Of a DNA stretch of 30,243 nt, positions 17,104-24,073 are shown piece after piece; position 1 is the first letter of the stretch, and every line of letters begins with the position of its first letter. Origin of the DNA: JAAYCB01 sp012744395 (GTDB lineage: Bacteria > Planctomycetota > Planctomycetia > Pirellulales > Thermoguttaceae). The stretch lies in the NCBI GenBank assembly GCA_028703175.1, contig JAQVNJ010000072.1, forward strand, positions 1-30,243, read 5' to 3'. The notes beneath the pieces are model-generated. The model was not told where the DNA came from. It worked only from the letters and a program-made list of their open reading frames with translations, and did no database searches. The translations under genes were made by a program, and so were the position numbers.

Positions 17104-18351
17104 TCAACCCGCCTTGACCGCGGAAACGACGAACGTCGGGTTGATCGCCTCGAAACGAATCCGCTCCAGTTGGTGCGTTCCGCGCGCGAAGTTCATCATC
17201 CAGACGTTCACATTCGGGCAGTGCTTCCGCAGCAGGGCCTGCACGTCGCTGAGGTTGTCGATGCTTCCCATCGTGGCCACGAGCCGCCCCCGGACCTTGA
17301 GCCGGGCGAACGCCAGCTCGACCAACCGGCTGAGCTGGCGGCCGCTGCCGCCCACGAAGATGCAGTCCGGGTCGGGCAGATCGCGCCAGGCGTCCGGAGC
17401 GCGGCCGAGGATGGCCGTGAGGTTCTTCGTGCCGAACCGCTCGGCATTCCGCTTGATCAGTTCATAGTCTTGCGGGTCCATTTCGATGGCGAATACGCGG
17501 CCGCCGCTGGCAATCTGGGCGGCCTCAATGCCGATCGAACCGCTTCCGGCGCCCACGTCCCAGACGACGCTTGACGGTCCCAGGTCCAGCTCGGCCAGGG
17601 CCATCGCCCGGATCTCGCAGGGCGTGAGCAGGCCCCGCTTGGGCCTCGACTGGAGAAACGCCTCGTCGGGGTTGCCGAACAGGCGCCGCCCGATCAGGTC
17701 GCTCGGCCGGTCGGCGGCCGTTGGCTTGCGGACCAGAATCATCACGTTCAGCGGGGCGAAGTCCTGCTCGGCCAGTTCGCTCAACTCGCCGCGCGTGACG
17801 CGTTCGTCGGGCGAGCCCAGGTTTTCGCAGACGTAGCCGGTGAAGGAGTCCAGACCGTTGTCGATCAGCGTGCGGGCCACCAGGCGGGGAGGGGACTGGT
17901 CGCTCGTGAACAGGCCGACCTTCTCGGCGCCGCGAATCTGGCCAAGCACGGCTTCCAGGCTGTGATCCGCCAGGTTCGTCAAGAATGCTTCTTCCCAGCT
18001 CTCCTTGACGCGCGCGAATGCCAACTGCATGCTGCTGACGTGGGGCAGGACCTCGAACCGGTCCTTGCCGAGCTTGTCGCAGAGGTAGCGCGCCACCCCG
18101 TAAAACAGCGGGTCGCCAACGGCCAGAATGACCGTTGCCTTGTCGCCGCTTGCGGCCAGGCGCGCCACCACTTCGGCGAGATTCGTGCCCACCGCCATCC
18201 GCTCGGCCGTTGCCTCGGGCACGAGCGAGAGGCATTGGCTCTCTCCGACCAACAGTTCCGCATCGAGGATCAACCGGCGTGCGGCGTCCGTCACGCCGTC
18301 CAGGCCGCCTTCCCCGATGCCGATGATGTGGATCTTGCCAGTAGTCGCCAA
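17104..18351 (-). CDS. cobL: Fused precorrin-6Y/cobalt-precorrin C5,C15-methyltransferase (CbiE-CbiT)
   Basis: Methylates the corrin ring at C5 and C15 and decarboxylates the acetate side chain at C12 during cobalamin synthesis. With the TTG start the protein has 415 residues. The N-terminal CbiE part (1-~210) has the tetrapyrrole methylase signatures IGIGEGG (10-16) and VGDPLFYG (78-85). The C-terminal CbiT part (~235-410) has KRGLLTPCEIRAMALAEL and the SAM loop DVGAGSGSIGIEAAQ (265 on). The start is probably TTG at 18351, which has GAGG 7 nt upstream and leads straight into the first strand. An ATG at 18450 adds 33 unconserved residues and sits on the edge of a large palindrome. No other cobalamin gene and no B12-box riboswitch is visible nearby. 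Confidence 0.93.
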   Translation of the reverse strand: MATTGKIHIIGIGEGGLDGVTDAARRLILDAELLVGESQCLSLVPEATAERMAVGTNLAEVVARLAASGDKATVILAVGDPLFYGVARYLCDKLGKDRFEVLPHVSSMQLAFARVKESWEEAFLTNLADHSLEAVLGQIRGAEKVGLFTSDQSPPRLVARTLIDNGLDSFTGYVCENLGSPDERVTRGELSELAEQDFAPLNVMILVRKPTAADRPSDLIGRRLFGNPDEAFLQSRPKRGLLTPCEIRAMALAELDLGPSSVVWDVGAGSGSIGIEAAQIASGGRVFAIEMDPQDYELIKRNAERFGTKNLTAILGRAPDAWRDLPDPDCIFVGGSGRQLSRLVELAFARLKVRGRLVATMGSIDNLSDVQALLRKHCPNVNVWMMNFARGTHQLERIRFEAINPTFVVSAVKAG

Positions 18352-18422
18352 AGCGGAACCTCGAATTCTGGGTTCAATGGGAAAATGTCGCGGCACGCGC
18401 TGAGCCGGGTCGAAACCCTTCG

Positions 18423-18438
18423 ACAATCCCTGGATTGT
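18423..18438. repeat. 16-bp inverted repeat upstream of cbiET
   Basis: ACAATCC-CT-GGATTGT has perfect 7-bp arms around 2 nt. It lies 72 nt upstream of the TTG start of the CbiE/CbiT gene and 11 nt from a larger palindrome. It could be an operator; no regulator is known. Confidence 0.5.
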
Positions 18439-18449
18439 AGGCGCTCGCA

Positions 18450-18482
18450 CGCCGGCAGGGCAACCCGGTTGCCCTGCCGGCG
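18450..18482. repeat. Perfect 33-nt palindrome between rluD and cbiET
   Basis: CGCCGGCAGGGCAACC, one central C, then its exact reverse complement: 16-bp arms with no mismatch. It lies downstream of rluD on the minus strand. It would form a very stable hairpin but no T-run follows on either strand, so it is not a standard intrinsic terminator. Confidence 0.8.
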
Positions 18483-18574
18483 ATAGCCCCTGGGCGCGGG
18501 GGCCGGGTCGACGAGAATGCCCTGGTGGCGGCCCTCCGCTCGGGAAGCCTTGCCGGCGCGGGGCTCGATGGCGG

Positions 18575-19558
18575 TCAGAGGGCGCGACAGGCGCGCAACT
18601 CTTCCAGGACCGCCGCCATGTCGCGGGGGATCGGCGCCGTGATCTCGATCATCTCGCCCGTTTCGGGATGGGTGAACTTGAGCCGCCGGGCGTGCAGCGC
18701 CTGCCGCTCGAGCAGCACCTGGGGATCGTCGCAGCGGCGGATCTCGCCGCGAGTGATCAGCGCGCGGCCGCCGTATTGGCGATCGCAAAGGATCGGGCAG
18801 CCGACGTGGTGCAGGTGGACGCGGATCTGGTGGGTCCGCCCCGTCTTGGGCAGGGCCCGGATCGCGGCGAAGCCCAGGAACCGCTCGACAACTTCGTAGA
18901 AGGTCTCCGCCGGCTTGCTCTCCCCGCCGCCGCGAATCGCCATTTTCTCCCGCTGGGTCGGGTGGATTCCGATTGGCCGATCGATCAGGTCGCGATCGTG
19001 CTCGGGGACGCCGGCGACGAGGGCGAAATATTCCTTTTCCACCATGCGATCGTGGAACAGCGCAGCCAGCTTTCCGTGCGCCAGGTCGTGCTTGGCCACG
19101 AGGATCGCGCCGCTGGTGTCGCGGTCGAGGCGGTGGACGATCCCGGGCCGGGTCGGGCCGCCCGCGGAACTCAGCTTGCCGGCGAAGCGGTGCTGTAGCG
19201 CCGAGGCCAGCGTACCCGTCCAGTTGCCGCGCGCCGGGTGCACCACCATGCCCGGCGGTTTGTTGACGACGGCCAGCCAGTCGTCTTCATAGAGGACCTG
19301 GAGGGGGATCTCCTCGGGCGTGGGGGCCTCGCGGGGGATCTCGGGCAGGATCGCCCGGACCCGCTGGCCGGGTTTGAGGCGGTAGCTCGGCTTGCCCCCT
19401 TGGGCGTCGATGGAGACGCCGCCGGCGGTGATCACGCGGCGGAGATGGACGCGGCTGTAGTCGGGGAAATGGTGGACGAGGAAGACGTCCAGCCGCCAGC
19501 CGGACTCGGCCGGCTCGACCACCAGTTCGACCGGCTCCTGAGAGAGACGTTTTGGCAT
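18575..19558 (-). CDS. RluD-family 23S rRNA pseudouridine synthase
   Basis: Isomerises uridines in large-subunit rRNA. The 327-residue protein has an N-terminal S4 RNA-binding domain (about 20-70: WRLDVFLVHHFPDYSRVHLR) and an RluA-type catalytic domain with HRLDRDTSG (142-150), where D145 is the catalytic Asp, preceded by VVNKPPGMVVHP and followed by PKTGRTHQIRVHL. RluD (U1911/1915/1917) is the best guess because of the S4 domain and length, but RluC-like specificity is not excluded. The ATG at 19558 begins the S4 region. The open frame extends to 19798 as a Pro/Arg-rich stretch antisense-free but overlapping the preceding gene, so that extension is rejected. The gap to the upstream TPR gene is 22 nt, indicating an operon. 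Confidence 0.94.
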   Translation of the reverse strand: MPKRLSQEPVELVVEPAESGWRLDVFLVHHFPDYSRVHLRRVITAGGVSIDAQGGKPSYRLKPGQRVRAILPEIPREAPTPEEIPLQVLYEDDWLAVVNKPPGMVVHPARGNWTGTLASALQHRFAGKLSSAGGPTRPGIVHRLDRDTSGAILVAKHDLAHGKLAALFHDRMVEKEYFALVAGVPEHDRDLIDRPIGIHPTQREKMAIRGGGESKPAETFYEVVERFLGFAAIRALPKTGRTHQIRVHLHHVGCPILCDRQYGGRALITRGEIRRCDDPQVLLERQALHARRLKFTHPETGEMIEITAPIPRDMAAVLEELRACRAL

Positions 19559-19580
19559 TGCAGGGCGGCCCTGGTCGCCG

Positions 19581-20525
19581 CTACTTCTCGTCCGGCGTGT
19601 CCTGGGGCGCCTCGCCGGCCGGTTCGGCGGCTGGTTTCGCGGGGGCTTCGGCAGGCTTGGCTTCGGCGACCGGCTCGGCGGGGGCTTCGGCCCCCTGGGC
19701 GGCTGCGTCGGCGGCCGGGCTACCGCTGGCGGTGCTTTCGGGCGCCCCGGCTTGCTTGGCCCCCTCGATCTTCTTATCGAGCCCCTCCTTGATGTCACCG
19801 AAAAAGTCCTTCGGCTGATCGCCTTCCGTCAGGCTCGCATCGTCGAACGGCAGGTCGATCTTGTCCATCCCCTCCGGCGACGTGAAGGCGGGCTTCGGCT
19901 CCCACGCCGCGAACGCATCGTAGAACTTTCTCGTTCCGAGCTGCTTCAGTGCAGCGGCCCGGCGGGCGGCCTCGGCGGCATAGGCGCCGTCGGGCCACTC
20001 CTGGGCGACTTTTTCGTAGTGCTCGGCGGCCAGGTCCAGGTCGCCCTGCGACTGCCGCGCGCCGGCCATCGCCTCGTAGGTTCGCGCCAGGCCGTAGGTT
20101 GCCCGTTCGCGGACCACCGGCGCCCGCGATTTGGCCAACACGGACTTGTACTTGTCGAGCGCCCGCTGAAGCTCGTCGGCCGCCGTTGCCTTGGTGGTGA
20201 ACAACTCCTCGCAGCCCGCCTGGAGATAGAGATCACCGGCGACGACGGCCGCCCACTCGGCGGCGGTTGTTTTGGGGTATTGCTCGACCGTTCGTTCCAG
20301 TTCGCTGGCATTGCCGGCGCCCATCGCCAGGAAAACGGCATCCCAGGCGTTGGCTTCCTTGCTGGCGGAGCTGCCCGACACCCAGGTGTAACCCAAGAAC
20401 GCCAACATGGCGACGATCACCCCGATCAGGATCAGATTCAAATAAGGTTTGACGGTTTCCCACGACTGGATCAGCCACTTGGCCAGGGCATTGCGATGGA
20501 GTTCGTGGCGCCGTTCGCTTCTCAT
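19581..20525 (-). CDS. Membrane-anchored TPR-like protein (YfgM-type)
   Basis: A 314-residue protein with a short charged cytoplasmic N-terminus (MRSERRHELHRNALAKWL), one transmembrane helix (29-49, LNLILIGVIVAMLAFLGYTWV), then helical TPR-like repeats (about 55-205; for example AERATYG-type turns and LAAEHYEKVAQEWPDGAYAAEAA). The C-terminal 60 residues are Ala/Pro/Glu-rich and probably disordered. The layout matches YfgM-like proteins, which in other bacteria assist the secretion machinery or periplasmic chaperones; that role is only an analogy. A TTGACG-N18-TATACT promoter lies about 100 nt upstream. It is the first gene of a pair with the pseudouridine synthase. Confidence 0.85.
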   Translation of the reverse strand: MRSERRHELHRNALAKWLIQSWETVKPYLNLILIGVIVAMLAFLGYTWVSGSSASKEANAWDAVFLAMGAGNASELERTVEQYPKTTAAEWAAVVAGDLYLQAGCEELFTTKATAADELQRALDKYKSVLAKSRAPVVRERATYGLARTYEAMAGARQSQGDLDLAAEHYEKVAQEWPDGAYAAEAARRAAALKQLGTRKFYDAFAAWEPKPAFTSPEGMDKIDLPFDDASLTEGDQPKDFFGDIKEGLDKKIEGAKQAGAPESTASGSPAADAAAQGAEAPAEPVAEAKPAEAPAKPAAEPAGEAPQDTPDEK

Positions 20526-20631
20526 TTCTCACGCACCTATCGTAGACTTGCCCGCCGAACCAGGCCGTTCCATGCTTCCGCCGGGATCGCCGACCACCCG
20601 GAAAGGGCGGAGCCGGACCACCGGACATTGG

Positions 20632-20661
20632 AGTATAGAGCCGCCTGGCGAGAGCCGTCAA
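20632..20661 (-). promoter_or_regulatory. Candidate promoter for the TPR-rluD pair
   Basis: On the minus strand TTGACG (20656-20661, 5/6) and TATACT (20632-20637, 5/6) are 18 nt apart. The -35 overlaps the end of the upstream exporter gene. The transcript would have a leader of about 100 nt. Confidence 0.5.
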
Positions 20662-21731
20662 GGTCGCTGGAGAAGCTCGGCATTGCCGCCCTGGAGACCG
20701 CCCGCGGTGTCCACGACCGCCTCGACGGTCAGATGTACCAGTCCGTGGCTATTCAAGAGCCGCTCTCGATACTCGCCGACCGGCCGCGACTCGGCCGCGA
20801 CGACCGTAATCGCCGCGCTGTAGATTCCCGGGCCGATCTGCCAGACGTGGAGATCGGCGACGGTCGTCCCCTCCTCCGTCTCGATCCGGCGGCGGATGAA
20901 ATCCTGCAAGTCCGCCGGCCCCTGATGGTCGAGCAGGACGCGGCTTGTCGTCCGGACGAGTCCGATCGACCAGCGGGCGATCAATGCCGCACCGACGATC
21001 CCCATCGCCGGGTCGAGCCAGAGGAGGCCAAAATACTTGGCGGAAACAAGCGCGGCGATCGCCAGCACCGAGGTCAGGGCATCGGCCAGTACGTGAAGAT
21101 AGGCCGCGCGGAGATTGTGGTCGTGCCTGCCCGCGTGTCCCGGAGGATCGTGGCCGTGGTGCTGCCCGCGGTCGTGCAGCTCGTCTTCATGGCCGTGACC
21201 GAGGATTGCGACCGAAATCCCGTTGACGAGCAGTCCGAGGACGGCCACGAGGATCGCCTGGTCAAACGCGATCGCCACCGGGGCGATCAGACGATCGACG
21301 CTCTCCCAGGCCATGGCCAGGGCGAACACCGCCAGCAGAATCGCGCCGGTGAACCCGGCCAGCGAGTTGACCTTGCCGGTGCCGAACGAAAAGCGTTGGT
21401 CGCTGGCGTGGCGGCGGGCGTAGACATAGGCGAACATGGAAATGCCCAGGGCCGCCGCGTGGGAGGCCATGTGCAGCCCGTCGGCCAGCAGGGCCATGGA
21501 GCCATAGGCCATGCCCGCGGCGATCTCCAGGACCATCGTCGCCGCGGTGAGGATCACGACGATCAGCGTCCGCGCCTCGCCGGGCCGGCGCTGCTCCTGG
21601 CCGAACGTATGGGCGCAGCGCAGATTCCTTCCGGAGACGATTCCACGCCCAGCGGCGACTCGGTCCGTTTCCGCGTCTGCTCGGCTCTCGACGGGTTCCC
21701 GCGACGGTGTGTTGCCTACCCTGTGATGCAC
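20658..21731 (-). CDS. dmeF: CDF-family cation efflux protein (DmeF-like, Co/Ni)
   Basis: Proton-driven exporter of divalent metals in the inner membrane. The 357-residue protein has six predicted helices starting near 56 (LIVVILTAATMVLEIAAG). Metal-site motifs are LLADGLHMASH (D84, H87, H91) in helix 2 and YLHVLADALTS (H213, D217) in helix 5. A His-rich loop (about 179-205, with HHGHD and GRHDHNLRAAY) lies between helices 4 and 5. The NLRCAHTFGQE segment before helix 1 and RFSFGTGKVNSLAGF are typical of the DmeF branch, linked to cobalt and nickel tolerance. The C-terminal cytoplasmic domain (about 270-345) is present. The GTG start has GAGGA 7 nt upstream. An 18-bp palindrome lies 50 nt upstream. 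Confidence 0.9.
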   Translation of the reverse strand: MHHRVGNTPSREPVESRADAETDRVAAGRGIVSGRNLRCAHTFGQEQRRPGEARTLIVVILTAATMVLEIAAGMAYGSMALLADGLHMASHAAALGISMFAYVYARRHASDQRFSFGTGKVNSLAGFTGAILLAVFALAMAWESVDRLIAPVAIAFDQAILVAVLGLLVNGISVAILGHGHEDELHDRGQHHGHDPPGHAGRHDHNLRAAYLHVLADALTSVLAIAALVSAKYFGLLWLDPAMGIVGAALIARWSIGLVRTTSRVLLDHQGPADLQDFIRRRIETEEGTTVADLHVWQIGPGIYSAAITVVAAESRPVGEYRERLLNSHGLVHLTVEAVVDTAGGLQGGNAELLQRP

Positions 21732-21780
21732 GGACCGATCCTCAAGGCGACTCGTGTCATGCCCTACGAAAGTCCAGTGG

Positions 21781-21798
21781 AACGGAATGCATTCCGTT
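21781..21798. promoter_or_regulatory. Perfect 18-bp palindrome upstream of the metal exporter
   Basis: AACGGAATGCATTCCGTT is its own reverse complement, with no loop. It lies 50 nt upstream of the GTG start of the metal exporter and 69 nt beyond the rtcB stop. An operator for a dimeric metal sensor is one reading; a dispersed repeat is another. Confidence 0.5.
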
Positions 21799-21814
21799 TG
21801 CCGCAGGGAGCCGC

Positions 21815-21834
21815 AACGGGCCTGGCGCCCCGTT
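21815..21834 (-). terminator. Weak hairpin downstream of rtcB
   Basis: AACGGG and CCCGTT arms enclose 8 nt, 33 nt after the rtcB stop codon on the minus strand. There is no T-run, so a terminator role is uncertain. Confidence 0.25.
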
Positions 21835-21866
21835 CTACGGACCGCGGCGATGGTTGTTGATTCGTC

Positions 21867-23330
21867 TTAGCCCTTGACCACGCCCAAGGGCCTTAGGCGG
21901 GCGACTCTCCTGGCAAGGCCCGCGCGGTGGACGACGTCGACCACAAGGCTGACATCCTTATATGCGTCGGGCTGTTCTTCGGCCAGGCCCTTCCAGCTCC
22001 GGCACCGCGCCACGATCCCTTGCTCGGCAAGCTCGCGATCGATGCGGCGGCCCTGGGCGTGTTTGATCGCGGCGGTCCGGCTCATCACCCGCCCGGCGCC
22101 GTGGCAACTGCTGCCGAACGATCGCTGCATCGCGCCCGGCTGGCCGGCGAGCACCCAGCTTGCCCGGCCCATGTCGCCGGGAATGATCACCGGCTGGCCG
22201 ATCTGCCGGTAGCGGTCGGGCAGCTCGGGATGGCCGGCGGGAAACGCCCGCGTGGCCCCCTTGCGGTGGACGCACAAGCGCTTCACCTTGCCCTCCACCT
22301 CGTGCTGCTCCATCTTGGCGATATTGTGGGCCACGTCGTAGACGAGGCTCATCCCCAGCGCCTCCCAATTCTTGCCGAAGAACTCCTCGAACACCTCGCG
22401 GGTCTGCCACATCAGCAACTGGCGATTGGCCCAGGCGTAGTTGGCCGCGGCGCGCATCGCGCCGAGATACCGCTGCCCCTCGGGGCTCTCGACCGGGGCG
22501 CAAGCCAATTGCCGGTCGGGCAGGCGGATGCCGTACCGCGCGGGGGCGTTGCGGAGGGTCCGCAGGGCGTCGTCGCAGACCTGGTAGCCCAGGCCCCGGG
22601 ACCCGCTGTGGATCATCACGGCGATTCCGCCCAGTTCGAGGCCGATTGTCCGCGCGGCCGCCTGATCGCAGATTTCTTCGACCACCTGGATTTCCAGGAA
22701 ATGGTTTCCCGAGCCGAGGGTGCCGCACTGGCCCTTGCCGCGAGCGATTGCCTTCTCGCTGACGGCGCTGGGGTCGGCGTCGTCGAAGCCGCCGCCCGCC
22801 TCGGTGTGCTCCAGGTCGCTGTCGGTCGCCAGACCCTTGGTCTTGAGGAATTTCGAGCCGTCGCGCAACAGCCGGGTCATCTCCTTGCCGGCGAATTCGT
22901 AAGGCCCCCCCCTGCCGACGCCGGCGGGGATGCGGCCGAAAAGCCGGTTGGTGAGCTGCTCGATCTGTTCCGCCACGTCGGCCAACGCGAGGTTGGTGCG
23001 CACCAGGCGGACCCCGCAGTTGATGTCGTAGCCGACACCGCCCGGCGAGATCACGCCGCCTTCCTCCGGATCGGTTGCGCAGACCCCGCCAATGCAGAAG
23101 CCATAACCCCAATGGATGTCGGGCATGGCCAGGCTGGCCGACTGAATGCCCGGCAGATGGGCCACGTTGGCGACTTGTTCCGGCGCCTGGTCGCCACGAA
23201 TCTGTTCGAGCAGCCGACCGTCGGCAAAAATCCGTCCTTCGACGCGCATCCCCGGCTTGTATCCCTTGGGAATCCGATAGAGGCAGTCGTCGACCCTCTC
23301 CAGGGGGCCCGTGTAGCTGTCTTTTGCCAT
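21867..23330 (-). CDS. rtcB: RNA-splicing ligase RtcB
   Basis: GTP- and Mn-dependent ligase that joins RNA 2',3'-cyclic phosphate or 3'-phosphate ends to 5'-OH ends, in RNA repair or tRNA splicing. The 487-residue protein has the full set of family residues: GGVGYDINCGVR (D102, C105), GSGNHFLEIQ (H210), MIHSGSRGLG (H241), YDVAHN (H335), and the guanylylated histidine in SCHGAGR (H410). AAGGAA 8 nt before the ATG supports the start. No archease, RtcA or RtcR gene lies in the window. The upstream neighbour on the same strand is the VanZ-like gene, with a 194-nt gap containing a palindromic repeat, so co-transcription is uncertain. Confidence 0.97.
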   Translation of the reverse strand: MAKDSYTGPLERVDDCLYRIPKGYKPGMRVEGRIFADGRLLEQIRGDQAPEQVANVAHLPGIQSASLAMPDIHWGYGFCIGGVCATDPEEGGVISPGGVGYDINCGVRLVRTNLALADVAEQIEQLTNRLFGRIPAGVGRGGPYEFAGKEMTRLLRDGSKFLKTKGLATDSDLEHTEAGGGFDDADPSAVSEKAIARGKGQCGTLGSGNHFLEIQVVEEICDQAAARTIGLELGGIAVMIHSGSRGLGYQVCDDALRTLRNAPARYGIRLPDRQLACAPVESPEGQRYLGAMRAAANYAWANRQLLMWQTREVFEEFFGKNWEALGMSLVYDVAHNIAKMEQHEVEGKVKRLCVHRKGATRAFPAGHPELPDRYRQIGQPVIIPGDMGRASWVLAGQPGAMQRSFGSSCHGAGRVMSRTAAIKHAQGRRIDRELAEQGIVARCRSWKGLAEEQPDAYKDVSLVVDVVHRAGLARRVARLRPLGVVKG

Positions 23331-23443
23331 CGAACCAGTTCCTTACTGCCGGCCAGAATCGCTGTCCGCTGCCGGACAAGGGCATGCCGCTCCCGCCCAT
23401 TCCTCATTTTCGCACGATCGACTAGACCCGGCCAGGGGCGAAA

Positions 23444-23493
23444 GGTTCCCAAGCTGGAGCTTGGGAACCAGGAAAGGCTGGAGCTTGGGAGCC
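23444..23493. repeat. Palindrome plus 24-bp direct repeat
   Basis: GGTTCCCAAGCT-GG-AGCTTGGGAACC (23444-23469) has perfect 12-bp arms. The segment GGAGCTTGGGA recurs at 23456 and 23480, a 24-bp period. The period is a multiple of three, so every frame reads as a repeated peptide (for example KLELGNQE then RLELGSQE), but no gene is supported. It is probably a dispersed intergenic repeat. Confidence 0.7.
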
Positions 23494-23524
23494 AGGAGAA
23501 TTGAGCTTTGAACCTTGAGCGGTT

Positions 23525-23896
23525 TCACTGGCGTGGTCCGACGATCCGGGCAAGAAGTGTCCCCACGGCCGCGCCGCAAGCCAATCCGGCCAGGTTCTCC
23601 ACGTAGTCGAGCAATTCGACCGAACGCGATTCGACGAGCATTTGCAGGGTCTCCGTCGCCAAGGCGTAGAGGACCAGGTAGGCCACGAGCCGGCCCGTTC
23701 CGAGCGGCAGCCGGCTGGCCAGGGCGAGCAGACCGAGAAGGGCAAACGCGCAGAAGTGCACGCCGCGACCCTTGTCCGGACCGGGCAATTCCTTGATGCC
23801 GAGCAAAGCGAGCGGGTCCGGCACCAGCAAGAGGGTTGTGAGCAAGACGAGGTAGAGGGCGAAACCGACTCGGATGGGCCAGTTGAGGTTCGACAT
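23525..23896 (-). CDS. VanZ-like membrane protein
   Basis: A 123-residue integral membrane protein with about four helices (7-25, 44-60, 68-86 and 100-117). Family marks are DKGRGVHFCAFALLG (41-55) and ETLQMLVESRSVELLDYVENLAG (E82, Q85, R91, D97, N101). VanZ itself gives low-level teicoplanin resistance, but most family members, including short ones in planctomycetes, have no known role, so resistance should not be assumed. The ATG at 23896 begins just before the first helix; the frame continues upstream to 24133 without membrane or family character. It is divergent from uvrA by 177 nt. Confidence 0.82.
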   Translation of the reverse strand: MSNLNWPIRVGFALYLVLLTTLLLVPDPLALLGIKELPGPDKGRGVHFCAFALLGLLALASRLPLGTGRLVAYLVLYALATETLQMLVESRSVELLDYVENLAGLACGAAVGTLLARIVGPRQ

Positions 23897-24073
23897 GGTT
23901 GGACAGTTTGCGCGGCACTGGCAGGGGAAAACGAGGGGAGGCACGCGCCGCTGCGGGAAGCCGGCGATGCCCTGCAAAACGACTCCATTGTACCTTGTCC
24001 GGCCGAGGTGCGTTGCCGGCGTTCTTTCTCGATCGATTCCCCTCCCTGTCCGGATCGGGCGGGTCGCCATAAA

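Noticed and set aside
18450..18482. Intrinsic terminator for rluD
   Set aside because: The hairpin is strong but no T-run follows on the minus strand, so it is listed as a palindrome rather than a terminator.
18352..18574. Cobalamin riboswitch upstream of cbiET
   Set aside because: No B12-box-like sequence or the expected length of structured leader was seen.
19752..21860. A 702-codon open frame on the plus strand
   Set aside because: It spans the antisense of two recognised genes and an intergenic region; composition is that of a shadow frame.
23525..23896. Glycopeptide resistance gene
   Set aside because: The VanZ-like fold alone does not imply resistance; no vanHAX or vanRS genes are present.
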